NCBI GenBank assembly: GCA_003212555.1
Contig: QCPK01000013.1
Span: forward strand, 1-33,324
Direction: 5' to 3'
DNA from: Prochlorococcus sp. AG-436-K22
Lineage (GTDB): Bacteria > Cyanobacteriota > Cyanobacteriia > PCC-6307 > Cyanobiaceae
Length of the DNA stretch: 33,324 nucleotides
Below, piece after piece: positions 24,093 through 31,574 of the stretch (position 1 is its first letter; each line of letters begins with the position of its first letter). The position numbers and the translations under genes were made by a program. Under the pieces are notes generated by a model. It was not told the DNA's origin and did no database searches. It saw nothing but the letters and a program-made list of their open reading frames with translations.

Positions 24093-24465
24093 AGTGTTTT
24101 TCTTATATATGATTATTTAAATTAACAGTTCATCTGAACAAAAGCAGCAATAGGGCAATCTTTGGATAGGAATGCCTCAAAAATCCCCTGATTTTTGGAA
24201 TAATGTTGATTGTTTTAAGGTATGTAAATCAAATGGTTAGTTTGCTATGAATTTGAATTACAACTTAAAGAATGAATTGAGTTGTGAAGTTATTACTGGT
24301 GATATTTTTTAAGTATATTTAGTGGGCTAAATAATCAATTCTAAGAGCTTATAAAATAATAGGTATATTACCTAATTGCTCATTATAAAAGCCCACCTCT
24401 TTAGAGGAAGGCTTTTATAATAAAATAAGGTATAAAATCTAATGGAAATAACTCTTTAGGCTTAA
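24093..24465. other. 373-base intergenic stretch with hairpins and two doubtful micro-ORFs
   Basis: Between the 101-aa gene and rpsD. It holds the rpsD hairpin (24382-24421) and a second perfect 8-bp stem, CAAAAATC/GATTTTTG (24178-24185 and 24190-24197, loop CCCT). The second hairpin ends in T5 on the plus strand and, symmetrically, on the minus strand, so it could terminate either way. Two plus-strand micro-ORFs, 24172-24240 (22 aa) and 24247-24312 (21 aa), have acceptable composition but no other support. The first overlaps the hairpin. I call neither. Confidence 0.5.
24382..24421 (-). terminator. rpsD terminator hairpin (bidirectional)
   Basis: ATTATAAAAGCC (24382-24393) and GGCTTTTATAAT (24410-24421) form a perfect 12-bp stem. 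An inner stem CCTC/GAGG sits on top, around loop TTTA. It lies 45 bases past the rpsD stop. Its symmetry means it would also work for plus-strand transcripts. Confidence 0.8.
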
Positions 24466-25074
24466 TTATACCTTACGTGAGTAATACTCAACAACTAATA
24501 GTTCATTGATCTCAATAGCAACCCACTCTCGTTCACACTTGCCGATAACCTTTGCAGTCATTTTTGACTTCTCTAGCTCAAGATGAGGAGGGACATTCGC
24601 AAGACCAGGGAATTCTAAGTTTCCTTCTGCTAGCTTCTTGCTTGCTTTCCTTTCACGAACAGCAATTAAATCACCTGGTTTGCACTGATAGCTAGCTATA
24701 TCAAGTGGTTTCCCGTTGACGGTTATGTGACCATGATTAACGAGTTGCCGTGATCCTGGAATCGTGGGACCAAACCCAAGTCTGAAGCAAATATTGTCTA
24801 GTCTGCTTTCTAACAACTTGAGGAGATTAGTTCCAGTTGAACCTTCCATTGCCCTGGCTTTCTTCACATACCGGACAAGTTGTCGTTCTGAAATTCCGTA
24901 ATTAAATCTTAGTTTTTGCTTTTCTTCTAAACGGATCGCGTATTCAGAGCGCTTGCGACGGGCATTGCCGTGCTGACCTGGTGGATTTGACCGCTTTGCA
25001 GCCTTCCGGGTGAGACCTGGTAGATCTCCCAAGCGACGCGTGATCCTCAATCGAGGTCCACGGTATCTAGACAT
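24466..25074 (-). CDS. rpsD: 30S ribosomal protein S4
   Basis: S4 nucleates 30S assembly by binding 16S rRNA early. In some bacteria it also represses its own operon. The 202-residue protein starts [21 protein letters not shown]. It has the basic [43 protein letters not shown] core (about 32-74). The S4 RNA-binding domain follows ([32 protein letters not shown], about 84-120). As in cyanobacteria generally it is a single gene away from the alpha operon. ATG start. Ends with a strong hairpin terminator. Confidence 0.98.
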   Translation of the reverse strand: MSRYRGPRLRITRRLGDLPGLTRKAAKRSNPPGQHGNARRKRSEYAIRLEEKQKLRFNYGISERQLVRYVKKARAMEGSTGTNLLKLLESRLDNICFRLGFGPTIPGSRQLVNHGHITVNGKPLDIASYQCKPGDLIAVRERKASKKLAEGNLEFPGLANVPPHLELEKSKMTAKVIGKCEREWVAIEINELLVVEYYSRKV

Positions 25075-25176
25075 AGAACAAATAATAATGGGACAATGGA
25101 GATGAAAGAGTTAATGCTGGAATTTGATTCCTGCTTGTACTTATTCATTCACCAACTTCATATTCTATCTTGAAAC

Positions 25177-25413
25177 ATGATGCAGAAGTTGAATAAATCC
25201 ATTGGAAAGCTTTTTTTAGTCTTAATTGCTTTTTATAGGCAGTTTTTTTCCCCACTTTGGGGACCAAGATGTCGTTTTATTCCTAGTTGCAGTGAATATG
25301 GATTAGAAGCTATTGCCAGGCATGGACCTTGGAGGGGGGGGTGGCTCACGTTTAACAGAATTTGTCGCTGCCATCCTTGGACACCTTGTGGTTGTGATCC
25401 TGTACCTGATTAA
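25177..25413 (+). CDS. yidD: Membrane protein insertion efficiency factor YidD
   Basis: YidD is a small peripheral inner-membrane protein that helps YidC insert proteins. The 78-residue product has a hydrophobic N-terminal helix ([18 protein letters not shown]). The family core follows: [38 protein letters not shown] and GCDPVP, with the conserved cysteines. Two adjacent ATGs (25177, 25180) are possible starts. It overlaps the next gene by one base. It is divergent from rpsD with 102 bases between. Confidence 0.95.
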   Translation: MMQKLNKSIGKLFLVLIAFYRQFFSPLWGPRCRFIPSCSEYGLEAIARHGPWRGGWLTFNRICRCHPWTPCGCDPVPD

Positions 25414-25724
25414 TGATTGAATATAAATTAATCCTTTTAACTAGAGCGGGCTGTTGTTTATGTCAAGGTCTAGAGGAACGGTTATGGAAACTGTCTTTAG
25501 AGCAGCTTGAGATTCCTGTTAAACTTTGCGTTCGAGATATTGATAGTAAAGATGTTACAAAGGCTGAGACCGAACTCTATTCATTGGAAGTACCTATTTT
25601 ATTGCTTGAATTAAGCTCTCCATTTAGAAGATTTGAGTTACCAAGAGTATCTCCTAGGCTCGAGGAAAAAGCTCTTTTAAGTTGGCTTCAAAAGATTATT
25701 TCAGAGACAATTGGGAAAGCTTAA
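25413..25724 (+). CDS. Glutaredoxin/thioredoxin-fold protein (DUF836-like)
   Basis: A 103-residue thioredoxin-fold protein. It opens with a beta strand and a C-x-x-C redox motif, LLTRAGCCLCQGLEERL (Cys14 and Cys17, with an extra Cys15). A VRDID strand, the cis-Pro loop VPILLLE (about 68-74) and a C-terminal helix follow. It resembles the DUF836 glutaredoxin-like family rather than classical glutaredoxins. The ATG start shares one base with the yidD stop; murE begins 18 bases after its end. A redox partner is not evident. Confidence 0.85.
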   Translation: MIEYKLILLTRAGCCLCQGLEERLWKLSLEQLEIPVKLCVRDIDSKDVTKAETELYSLEVPILLLELSSPFRRFELPRVSPRLEEKALLSWLQKIISETIGKA

Positions 25725-25742
25725 AGGGCTTTATGTTGCTTT

Positions 25743-27260
25743 GTGACTATGAATTGCTCTCTTGATTTTCTTTTGAATGCAACCGGCTTAGATGCGCCGA
25801 CTGCTTTTAAAAATGTATCAGTTGGAAGTATTAGTTGTGATTCTCGCTCTGTTTGTAAGGGTGGTTTGTTTTTTGGCTTACCAGGAGAGCAAGTTGATGG
25901 AGGTTGCTTTTGGCGTCAGGCAATATCTCATGGAGCAGTTGCTGCAATAATTAGCAAAGCGGCTGCATCAGTAGACCCTCCTAACAGCGAGGATATGGTC
26001 CTTGTAGTTCCTGATCAAGTGAGTTATTGGATGGGTGAAATAGCCTCTGTTTTTTGGGATAAACCTTCATTGAAGATGGATTTGATAGGAGTTACAGGTA
26101 CGAATGGTAAAACAACAGTTACTTATTTAATTGAGCATCTTAGTTCACGGTGTGGCTTGAGCTGCGCATTGTTTGGCACTTTAGTAAACCGTTGGCCCGG
26201 TCATACTGAAATTGCTAAACATACAACTGCTTTTGGAGACATTTTGCAATCCAAGCTATCGGAGGCAGTGATTTCAGGCACACGTTTAGGGGCAATGGAA
26301 GTTAGCTCACACGCATTAGCCCAAAGGCGTGTAGCTGGATGTAATTTCTCAGGAGCTATATTTACTAATCTCACACAAGATCATCTTGATTATCACCATT
26401 CTATGGAGGCATATTTTGAATCCAAGTCACTCTTGTTTCAGTCACCTCTTTTAAGAAAAGGAAATTCTAGGGTTGTTGTTAATGTTGATGACCCATGGGG
26501 ATATAGGTTATCGAAAGAATTAAAAGAGATTTGTTGGCGTGCTTCGTTGAAGAAGGATGTTATTGAGTCGATTAGTCCTGAACTTTTCATCTCAAATATT
26601 AAGATGAGTCCTAATGGTGTTGAGGGCGTGTTGCATAGCCCTATGGGTATTGGAAAATTTCAAACCTCTTTGATTGGAAGCTTTAACTTGATGAATTTAC
26701 TCGAGGCTATTGGGGCATTACTCCAAAGAGGTATCCCATTAGATAGTCTTTTGCCTAGCTTAAGAGATTTTCAAGGTGTGCCAGGACGAATGGAGCAGGT
26801 TTATTTAGAAGGTTGCTTACCTAAGGTAATAGTCGACTATGCCCACACTCCAGATGGTCTAGAGAATGTTCTTAAGACATTGCATCCTTTTCTATCTGGA
26901 AATCTTTATTGTGTTTTTGGCTGTGGAGGTGATAGAGATAGAGATAAGAGAGCCAAGATGGGATGTATTGCACAAAAATATGCAGATAAGATCATTCTTA
27001 CTTCCGATAATCCTCGAACAGAGAATCCAAGACAAATCCTTGATGATATTCTGGATGGAATAACTACTCAGGATAAGCTTATTGTTGAGGACGACAGAGC
27101 CATTGCGATACATAAGGCTATTTCCTTGGCTCTACCAGAAGATATTGTTTTGATTGCAGGTAAGGGGCACGAGGATTATCAAATTCTCAGGGACGAGACA
27201 ATAAAATTTGACGATAGAGTGATTGCCAGGAAAGCTTTACTTCTAAAACTAAATAGTTGA
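25743..27260 (+). CDS. murE: UDP-N-acetylmuramoyl-tripeptide synthetase MurE
   Basis: Adds the third amino acid to UDP-MurNAc-L-Ala-D-Glu in peptidoglycan synthesis. The 505-residue protein has an N-terminal UDP-binding domain (SISCDSRSVCKGGLFFGL), the central ATPase domain with P-loop GVTGTNGKTT (116-125), TTAFGDILQ, and a C-terminal Mur ligase domain (DYAHTPDGLENVL, GCGGDRDRDKRAKMG). The SDNPRTENPRQIL block has the DNPR motif, so the amino acid is meso-diaminopimelate rather than lysine. The GTG at 25743 and the ATG at 25749 are equally possible starts. It converges on the cysteine lyase gene with 26 bases between. Confidence 0.96.
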   Translation: MTMNCSLDFLLNATGLDAPTAFKNVSVGSISCDSRSVCKGGLFFGLPGEQVDGGCFWRQAISHGAVAAIISKAAASVDPPNSEDMVLVVPDQVSYWMGEIASVFWDKPSLKMDLIGVTGTNGKTTVTYLIEHLSSRCGLSCALFGTLVNRWPGHTEIAKHTTAFGDILQSKLSEAVISGTRLGAMEVSSHALAQRRVAGCNFSGAIFTNLTQDHLDYHHSMEAYFESKSLLFQSPLLRKGNSRVVVNVDDPWGYRLSKELKEICWRASLKKDVIESISPELFISNIKMSPNGVEGVLHSPMGIGKFQTSLIGSFNLMNLLEAIGALLQRGIPLDSLLPSLRDFQGVPGRMEQVYLEGCLPKVIVDYAHTPDGLENVLKTLHPFLSGNLYCVFGCGGDRDRDKRAKMGCIAQKYADKIILTSDNPRTENPRQILDDILDGITTQDKLIVEDDRAIAIHKAISLALPEDIVLIAGKGHEDYQILRDETIKFDDRVIARKALLLKLNS

Positions 27261-27286
27261 GAATTTAGATGTGATTTTTAGCTTTG

Positions 27287-28471
27287 CTACAATTTTTTTA
27301 GTTCAGTTATAAGTCTTTCTATCTCTCTCTGAGTGCTAGTGATATGAACGCATGCTCGTAGCCATATGGGATCTTCGAGTACTCTTATGAAAATAGATTC
27401 TTTCGCCAATAGCTTAACAATTTGCTTAGGAGACAGCTTTGAGTTAATAGTAAAACTTACAAGCCCGGCAGGAGGTGGACCTTGCAGGATAGGGTTTATA
27501 GAAGTGACACACTTTAATTCACGCCAGAGCCTTTTACTAAGTAACTTGATGCTATTAATTCTTTTTGAATCAGTCCCTTCTTCTTTAAGAAGGTTAAGTG
27601 AACAACGAAGACCGGCTAACAGGGGCGTACATGATGTTGCAATTTCAAATCGTCTACCATCCTTATGGAAAGGTCCAATTTCGTTAGCGTAAATACTTGA
27701 TTCTTTGGTAAGAGCTTTCCATCCAACTAATGTTGGGTTGGCTTCTGCGAGGATTCTTTCTGATAGGACTACAGCTCCAAGTCCTTCTGGTCCAAAAGCC
27801 CATTTGTGACCAGTGAAGGCATAAATGTCCACTTTTGAAGCACTATCTCTTATTGGGATTTGAGCGAAACTTTGAGCTGCGTCAACTAAGAAATATGGTT
27901 GATTTGGCTGATTAAGAAGTAGCTTTGCAATTAGTTCTATGGGCATTATTTGCCCAGTATTCCAGAGGAGATGAGATAAAACTACAAGCTTAGTCCTTTC
28001 CTTTAAACCACCTTCGACAGCTTTGATTACTTCATTTTGAGTCTCTTCTGCTTCTTCGGTTCCTCTGCGCAGACTTAGGACATCCAAGATGTCTATATGA
28101 AGAGACTCTCGCCTTGCAAGCTCTTTGCATGCTGAAACTACACCAGGGTGTTCGCAGTTGCTGATTAAAAGTCGATCTCCCTTCGAGAATGGGAGTCCTA
28201 AAAGAGGCAATATACATCCACTCGTAACATTCTCGGTTAGGGCAATGCGATGATGACTCACATCACAGAACGCTGCGATCAGACTTTTTGTTTCTTTAAC
28301 TTCATTAGATATAAATGGCCAAACATCGTTCGTAAAGGGACCTAACTCTTGGATTGTTTCCCAACTATTCGTTATGGCTTGTAGAGAGGCTTTAGGTAAT
28401 GGCCCCTGACCACCGTAATTGAAATAGTCTTTATTTCTTAACGCTGGAAGTTCAGCTCTGAAGCGGCTCAT
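27287..28471 (-). CDS. L-cysteine/cystine lyase (class V aminotransferase family)
   Basis: A 394-residue fold-type I PLP enzyme of the NifS/class V group. It shows DYFNYGGQGPLP, ALTENVTSGCILPLLGLP, SNCEHPGVVSACKELA, LSHLLWNTGQIMPIELIAKL, FLVDAAQSFAQIPI and the PLP lysine in YAFTGHKWAFGPEGLGAVV. The active-site cysteine loop of true cysteine desulfurases is not apparent. The sequence is close to the cyanobacterial C-DES type (Synechocystis Slr2143), which splits cystine to a persulfide usable for Fe-S assembly. An nfu scaffold gene lies about 1.2 kb away. Exact substrate is inferred. Confidence 0.82.
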   Translation of the reverse strand: MSRFRAELPALRNKDYFNYGGQGPLPKASLQAITNSWETIQELGPFTNDVWPFISNEVKETKSLIAAFCDVSHHRIALTENVTSGCILPLLGLPFSKGDRLLISNCEHPGVVSACKELARRESLHIDILDVLSLRRGTEEAEETQNEVIKAVEGGLKERTKLVVLSHLLWNTGQIMPIELIAKLLLNQPNQPYFLVDAAQSFAQIPIRDSASKVDIYAFTGHKWAFGPEGLGAVVLSERILAEANPTLVGWKALTKESSIYANEIGPFHKDGRRFEIATSCTPLLAGLRCSLNLLKEEGTDSKRINSIKLLSKRLWRELKCVTSINPILQGPPPAGLVSFTINSKLSPKQIVKLLAKESIFIRVLEDPIWLRACVHITSTQREIERLITELKKL

Positions 28472-28535
28472 TAAGAGTTTCTAGTTATAAGTCTTTGTGA
28501 ATATTAACTTTATGTTGAGTCTGCCGTATTGAGAA

Positions 28536-28763
28536 TTAATTCTTAAGATGCTGAGGACATTTCATAAGTGCTATAGCAACGGCTGAGAAACTTAGGGCAT
28601 CAGCTTCTTTTATCACTTTCCTGACTTCCTGAACACCATATTTTTCGCTTGCATCACTATATGCTAGCAGAACTGATCTGTAGGTATCACTACCTTCTGA
28701 TCGATATTTGCAAAACTGATCCCCAATATTGTTTAAAAGTACCATTAATGTTAGTTCAACCAT
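28536..28763 (-). CDS. Hypothetical protein, 75 aa
   Basis: A 75-residue protein made mostly of helices (VLLNNIGDQFCKYRSEGSDTYRSVLLAYSDASEKYGVQEVRKVIKEADA-like pattern). Two cysteines lie at about 18 and 69, and no signal peptide or membrane segment is present. Length and composition suit a picocyanobacterial small protein. Two ATG starts (residue 1 and residue 7) are possible, with no strong ribosome binding site at either. It lies 64 bases after the cysteine lyase gene start on the same strand. I do not recognise the family. Confidence 0.62.
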   Translation of the reverse strand: MVELTLMVLLNNIGDQFCKYRSEGSDTYRSVLLAYSDASEKYGVQEVRKVIKEADALSFSAVAIALMKCPQHLKN

Positions 28764-28775
28764 TTAATAATTGCT

Positions 28776-28880
28776 TTGAAACAATATGAGCATAATCCTT
28801 TTCTATCTAAAGCTTTCAAAATGTTTTTTAAAAATAAAACTTTGCCTTTCTTGATTTTTGAGGATATGGCTGAAGAATAA
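28776..28880 (+). CDS. Candidate small protein, 34 aa
   Basis: TTG-started frame of 34 residues, aromatic- and Lys-rich with an acidic end (EDMAEE). Composition resembles real protein (an FLSKAFKMFFKNKTLPFLIF core), but there is no ATG except an internal one at residue 16 and no ribosome binding site. It is divergent from the 75-aa gene, starting 12 bases away. Weak support only. Confidence 0.22.
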   Translation: MKQYEHNPFLSKAFKMFFKNKTLPFLIFEDMAEE

Positions 28881-29062
28881 CGAGGAAAGAACTGTAGCTC
28901 TTCTATGACCTGTCTAAATTAAATGCTATTGCTCTTCGGATACTTTTTTGCTTCTGATAGGTTACTCCTAACAAGTTTATAGGGGATACTTTATTGATGC
29001 AGCTTCCTTTCTATTTGAAGAAACATTTCTTTTAAAGCTTAGTTCTATGAAATGTTTTTTAG

Positions 29063-29224
29063 TTGACTCCTGTATTGAATGCAGCCTTTTCCTCGATAAG
29101 TAAGAGTTGGTATTTGCAGAGTCGGATATTAGCCAGCCAACAAATAGTCCTTGGACTAGTCAGAGCTGCTGTCCAAGGGCAGCAGAGCGAAGATTATGTA
29201 ATAGTTGATACAGATTTTGCTTAA
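29063..29224 (+). CDS. Candidate small protein, 53 aa
   Basis: A 53-residue frame with TTG start at 29063 (a second TTG at 29075). The translation is strikingly protein-like: LNAAFSSISKSWYLQSRIL, then ASQQIVLGLVRAAVQGQQSE and a short acidic end (DYVIVDTDFA). The alternation of Ala/Leu/Val with polar residues suggests an amphipathic helix. No ATG, no clear ribosome binding site and no recognised family. A strong hairpin (29166-29185) falls in the Ala/Gln-rich part, so a structured RNA is an alternative. It overlaps the next candidate by eight bases. Confidence 0.4.
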   Translation: MTPVLNAAFSSISKSWYLQSRILASQQIVLGLVRAAVQGQQSEDYVIVDTDFA

Positions 29225-29333
29225 GGAAGATCTTTTTGGAGGATTTCAAAAGGATACAAATGCCGCTAAACTTTGGATTTCATTAATGTTTCCCCGTTTT
29301 GATGCGCATGCAGGTATTGTTGTTGCTTGGTGA
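29217..29333 (+). CDS. Candidate small protein, 38 aa
   Basis: A 38-residue frame starting at TTG 29217 (or TTG 29205, four codons earlier). It contains KEDLFGGFQKDTNAAKLWIS and ends FDAHAGIVVAW. It lies in a different frame from the previous candidate and overlaps it by eight bases, which suits translational coupling or a frameshifted single gene. No family recognised; composition is the only support. Confidence 0.3.
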   Translation: MLKEDLFGGFQKDTNAAKLWISLMFPRFDAHAGIVVAW

Positions 29334-29400
29334 TTTGTATTAAGGCTGATCGCTGAGTGAGTATTGTTGTTTTAATTACCTACGAAAGAACTCTTCGAAG

Positions 29401-29664
29401 ATGAAAGCTTTTTTATTTTTTCTTGGATCAGCAATTCGATGGATGGGAACAGATCCCAGTAGATTCCTTTATTTTCACCTTTACCTTGCAAGTGTTTACT
29501 TATTTACTAACTTTGCCAGGTCGGGCTCTTCAGATATTTATCGCTTGATTTTTATAGTAGGAATTTTGAGCCCATTTTTGATTGCAATTAATAGAGGATT
29601 GCCTTTGGACTGTTTGAACTTTGATTCAGCAATAAAAAAAGAGTCTGGGAAATCTGGGATTTGA
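29401..29664 (+). CDS. Small membrane protein, 87 aa, function unknown
   Basis: An 87-residue protein with one or two hydrophobic segments. The N-terminus MKAFLFFLGSAIRWMG is followed by an aromatic FLYFHLYLASVYLFTNFA stretch (about 22-39) and a third hydrophobic run, YRLIFIVGILSPFLIAI (about 47-63). The tail is polar. The ATG start is preceded by GAAG, a weak ribosome binding site. It converges on nfu with 16 bases between. The membrane location is clear; nothing indicates the role. Confidence 0.62.
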   Translation: MKAFLFFLGSAIRWMGTDPSRFLYFHLYLASVYLFTNFARSGSSDIYRLIFIVGILSPFLIAINRGLPLDCLNFDSAIKKESGKSGI

Positions 29665-29680
29665 AGGTCATCTTGATTAA

Positions 29681-29926
29681 TTAAAGTACTTGAATAACCT
29701 CACTTACTTCAGGGATCATCTCCTTCATTTTTCGTTCTATACCCATTTTTAGTGTCATTGTGCTACTAGGGCAGCTCCCACATGCACCTTGCAGCCTAAC
29801 TTTTACGATTGGACCATCAATCTCTACTATCTCTACGTTGCCTCCATCGGCCAGAAGAAAGGGTCTTAATTCATCTAGAACCTTCTCAACATTTTCATTA
29901 GTGAGTGCCATGGTTTCATTTTTCAT
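29681..29926 (-). CDS. NifU-like (Nfu) iron-sulfur scaffold protein
   Basis: A single-domain Nfu protein that carries and hands over Fe-S clusters; in cyanobacteria it is the main scaffold for photosystem I and other Fe-S proteins. The 81-residue product has the family core [26 protein letters not shown] and the cluster-binding C-x-x-C in [20 protein letters not shown]. The helix and strand order is complete. ATG at 29926 gives a five-residue leader; ATG at 29911 is possible. It is divergent from mqo, 43 bases apart, so the two promoters share that gap. Confidence 0.95.
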   Translation of the reverse strand: MKNETMALTNENVEKVLDELRPFLLADGGNVEIVEIDGPIVKVRLQGACGSCPSSTMTLKMGIERKMKEMIPEVSEVIQVL

Positions 29927-29969
29927 CAGGTTGTTGATTTCATTGAATTGGGTTTAGCCTAATCATATA

Positions 29970-31487
29970 TTGACCTTTTATAAAAAATCTAGATTTGTGT
30001 TTGCATCTGACGCTATAGGTTCTGAAGCTCGATTCGATGCAGTATTAGTTGGCGCTGGAATCATGAGCTCTACCTTGGCTTTATTTCTTCATGAATTAGA
30101 CCCTGATATGCGGATCCTAATTATTGAGAGATTAGGAGCACCTGCGTTAGAAAGCACTTCTGCTGTTAATAATTCAGGCACTGGACATGCGGCTAATTGC
30201 GAATTCAATTACACGCCATCAAACCCAGATGGAAGCTTGAACATTTCCAAGGCGTTATCTATTAATGCAGCTTTCGAAAGAAGCTTGGAACTTTGGGCTT
30301 CACTATCTGATCTAGGGAGGATTTCTCCAGCCAGTTTCTTACATAGATTGCCTCATATAAGTTTTGTTTGGGGTGAAGCGAATATTGCATTCTTACGGGA
30401 ACGCTACAGAAATCTAAGTGTAAGAAATGCTTTTCAGAATATGGAATGGAGTGAAGAGGCTGAGGAAATCAGGGAATGGATTCCCCTCACAATGAATGGT
30501 CGGGACTCTAGCCAGAAAGTAGCAGCAACACGTGTTAATCGAGGAACAGATATTGATTTTGGGAATTTAACTGTTCAATATTTAAAGGAATTACAACATT
30601 CTAGAGCCGTAGAGATAAAATTATCTACCGAAGTTGTAGACATTAATCGAGTTAACGGTAAGTCATGGCGACTTTCTTTAGTCGGTAATAGAAAGGACCA
30701 ATATATTGAGACGCCATTTGTTTTCCTGGGAGCAGGTGGAGGAGCATTGTCTTTATTACAGAGATCTGGTATCCCCGAGGGGAAGTTTTATGGAGGGTTT
30801 CCTGTTAGTGGGCAATGGTTAGCTTGCAATGATCCAAGTCTTGCGGGAAATCACAATGCAAAGGTTTACGGTAAAAGCGCAATAGGTGCCCCCCCAATGT
30901 CAGTTCCCCATTTGGATACGCGATGGATAAAAGGTAGGAGGTCTTTGTTATTTGGACCATTTGCAGGTTTTAATACTAAGTTTTTGAAGAATGGTTCAAA
31001 GTTTGATTTTTTCAGGAGCATCAAATTGTTTAATGCTTTACCTTTAATACAAGCTGGGTTAAAGAATACTGATTTAATTAATTATCTTCTTGGCCAGCTT
31101 CAACTTGACCATTCTGATCGAATTAATGTATTAAAGGAGTTCTTTCCACAGGCCAATTCTGATGATTGGACATTATCAATTGCTGGACAGAGAGTACAGA
31201 TTATTAAGATGACAAAAGATGGAGGAACGTTGAAATTGGGAACGGAAGTAGTTACCTCTTCAGATGGATCCCTGGCAGCCTTGTTAGGTGCCTCACCAGG
31301 AGCGAGCACAGCAGTATCAATTATGTTAGAAGTCTTACAAAGTTGCTGGAGTGAGAAAATGTCTACCGAGCTTTGGCAAAAAAGACTAAAAAAACTTTTG
31401 CCAAGCTTTGGAAAGGAACTTGCCTCCGATGAAATATTGTTGGATAAACTTCGACATCGGAGCAATTCTCTGCTTGGATTGAGATAA
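29970..31487 (+). CDS. mqo: Malate:quinone oxidoreductase
   Basis: A membrane-associated FAD enzyme that oxidises malate to oxaloacetate and passes electrons to quinone. The 505-residue protein has the FAD-binding [19 protein letters not shown] near the N-terminus (about 26-44), [66 protein letters not shown] and [20 protein letters not shown]. The C-terminal [10 protein letters not shown] and [10 protein letters not shown] blocks match the family. The start is TTG at 29970, 43 bases from divergent nfu. Length of 490-510 is typical. Confidence 0.94.
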   Translation: MTFYKKSRFVFASDAIGSEARFDAVLVGAGIMSSTLALFLHELDPDMRILIIERLGAPALESTSAVNNSGTGHAANCEFNYTPSNPDGSLNISKALSINAAFERSLELWASLSDLGRISPASFLHRLPHISFVWGEANIAFLRERYRNLSVRNAFQNMEWSEEAEEIREWIPLTMNGRDSSQKVAATRVNRGTDIDFGNLTVQYLKELQHSRAVEIKLSTEVVDINRVNGKSWRLSLVGNRKDQYIETPFVFLGAGGGALSLLQRSGIPEGKFYGGFPVSGQWLACNDPSLAGNHNAKVYGKSAIGAPPMSVPHLDTRWIKGRRSLLFGPFAGFNTKFLKNGSKFDFFRSIKLFNALPLIQAGLKNTDLINYLLGQLQLDHSDRINVLKEFFPQANSDDWTLSIAGQRVQIIKMTKDGGTLKLGTEVVTSSDGSLAALLGASPGASTAVSIMLEVLQSCWSEKMSTELWQKRLKKLLPSFGKELASDEILLDKLRHRSNSLLGLR

Positions 31488-31574
31488 GTGATTAGTTAAG
31501 ACTTTCTGAAACGGGATATTTCTTCCCTTATTCCACAAACTGCCAGAGTAACCATTTTAGTGAAGTGAAATCAA

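Larger units (their letters stand above)
28764..29400. other. 637-base stretch without a recognised gene; three small candidate ORFs
   Basis: No RNA gene, repeat or mobile-element fragment is recognised here. Three short plus-strand frames with protein-like composition are listed separately (28776-28880, 29063-29224, 29217-29333). Between them (28881-29062 and 29334-29400) I see nothing but AT-rich DNA. A GC-rich hairpin lies at 29166-29185. The stretch is unusually long for such a packed genome, so it could also be decaying genes or a non-coding RNA locus. Confidence 0.5.
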
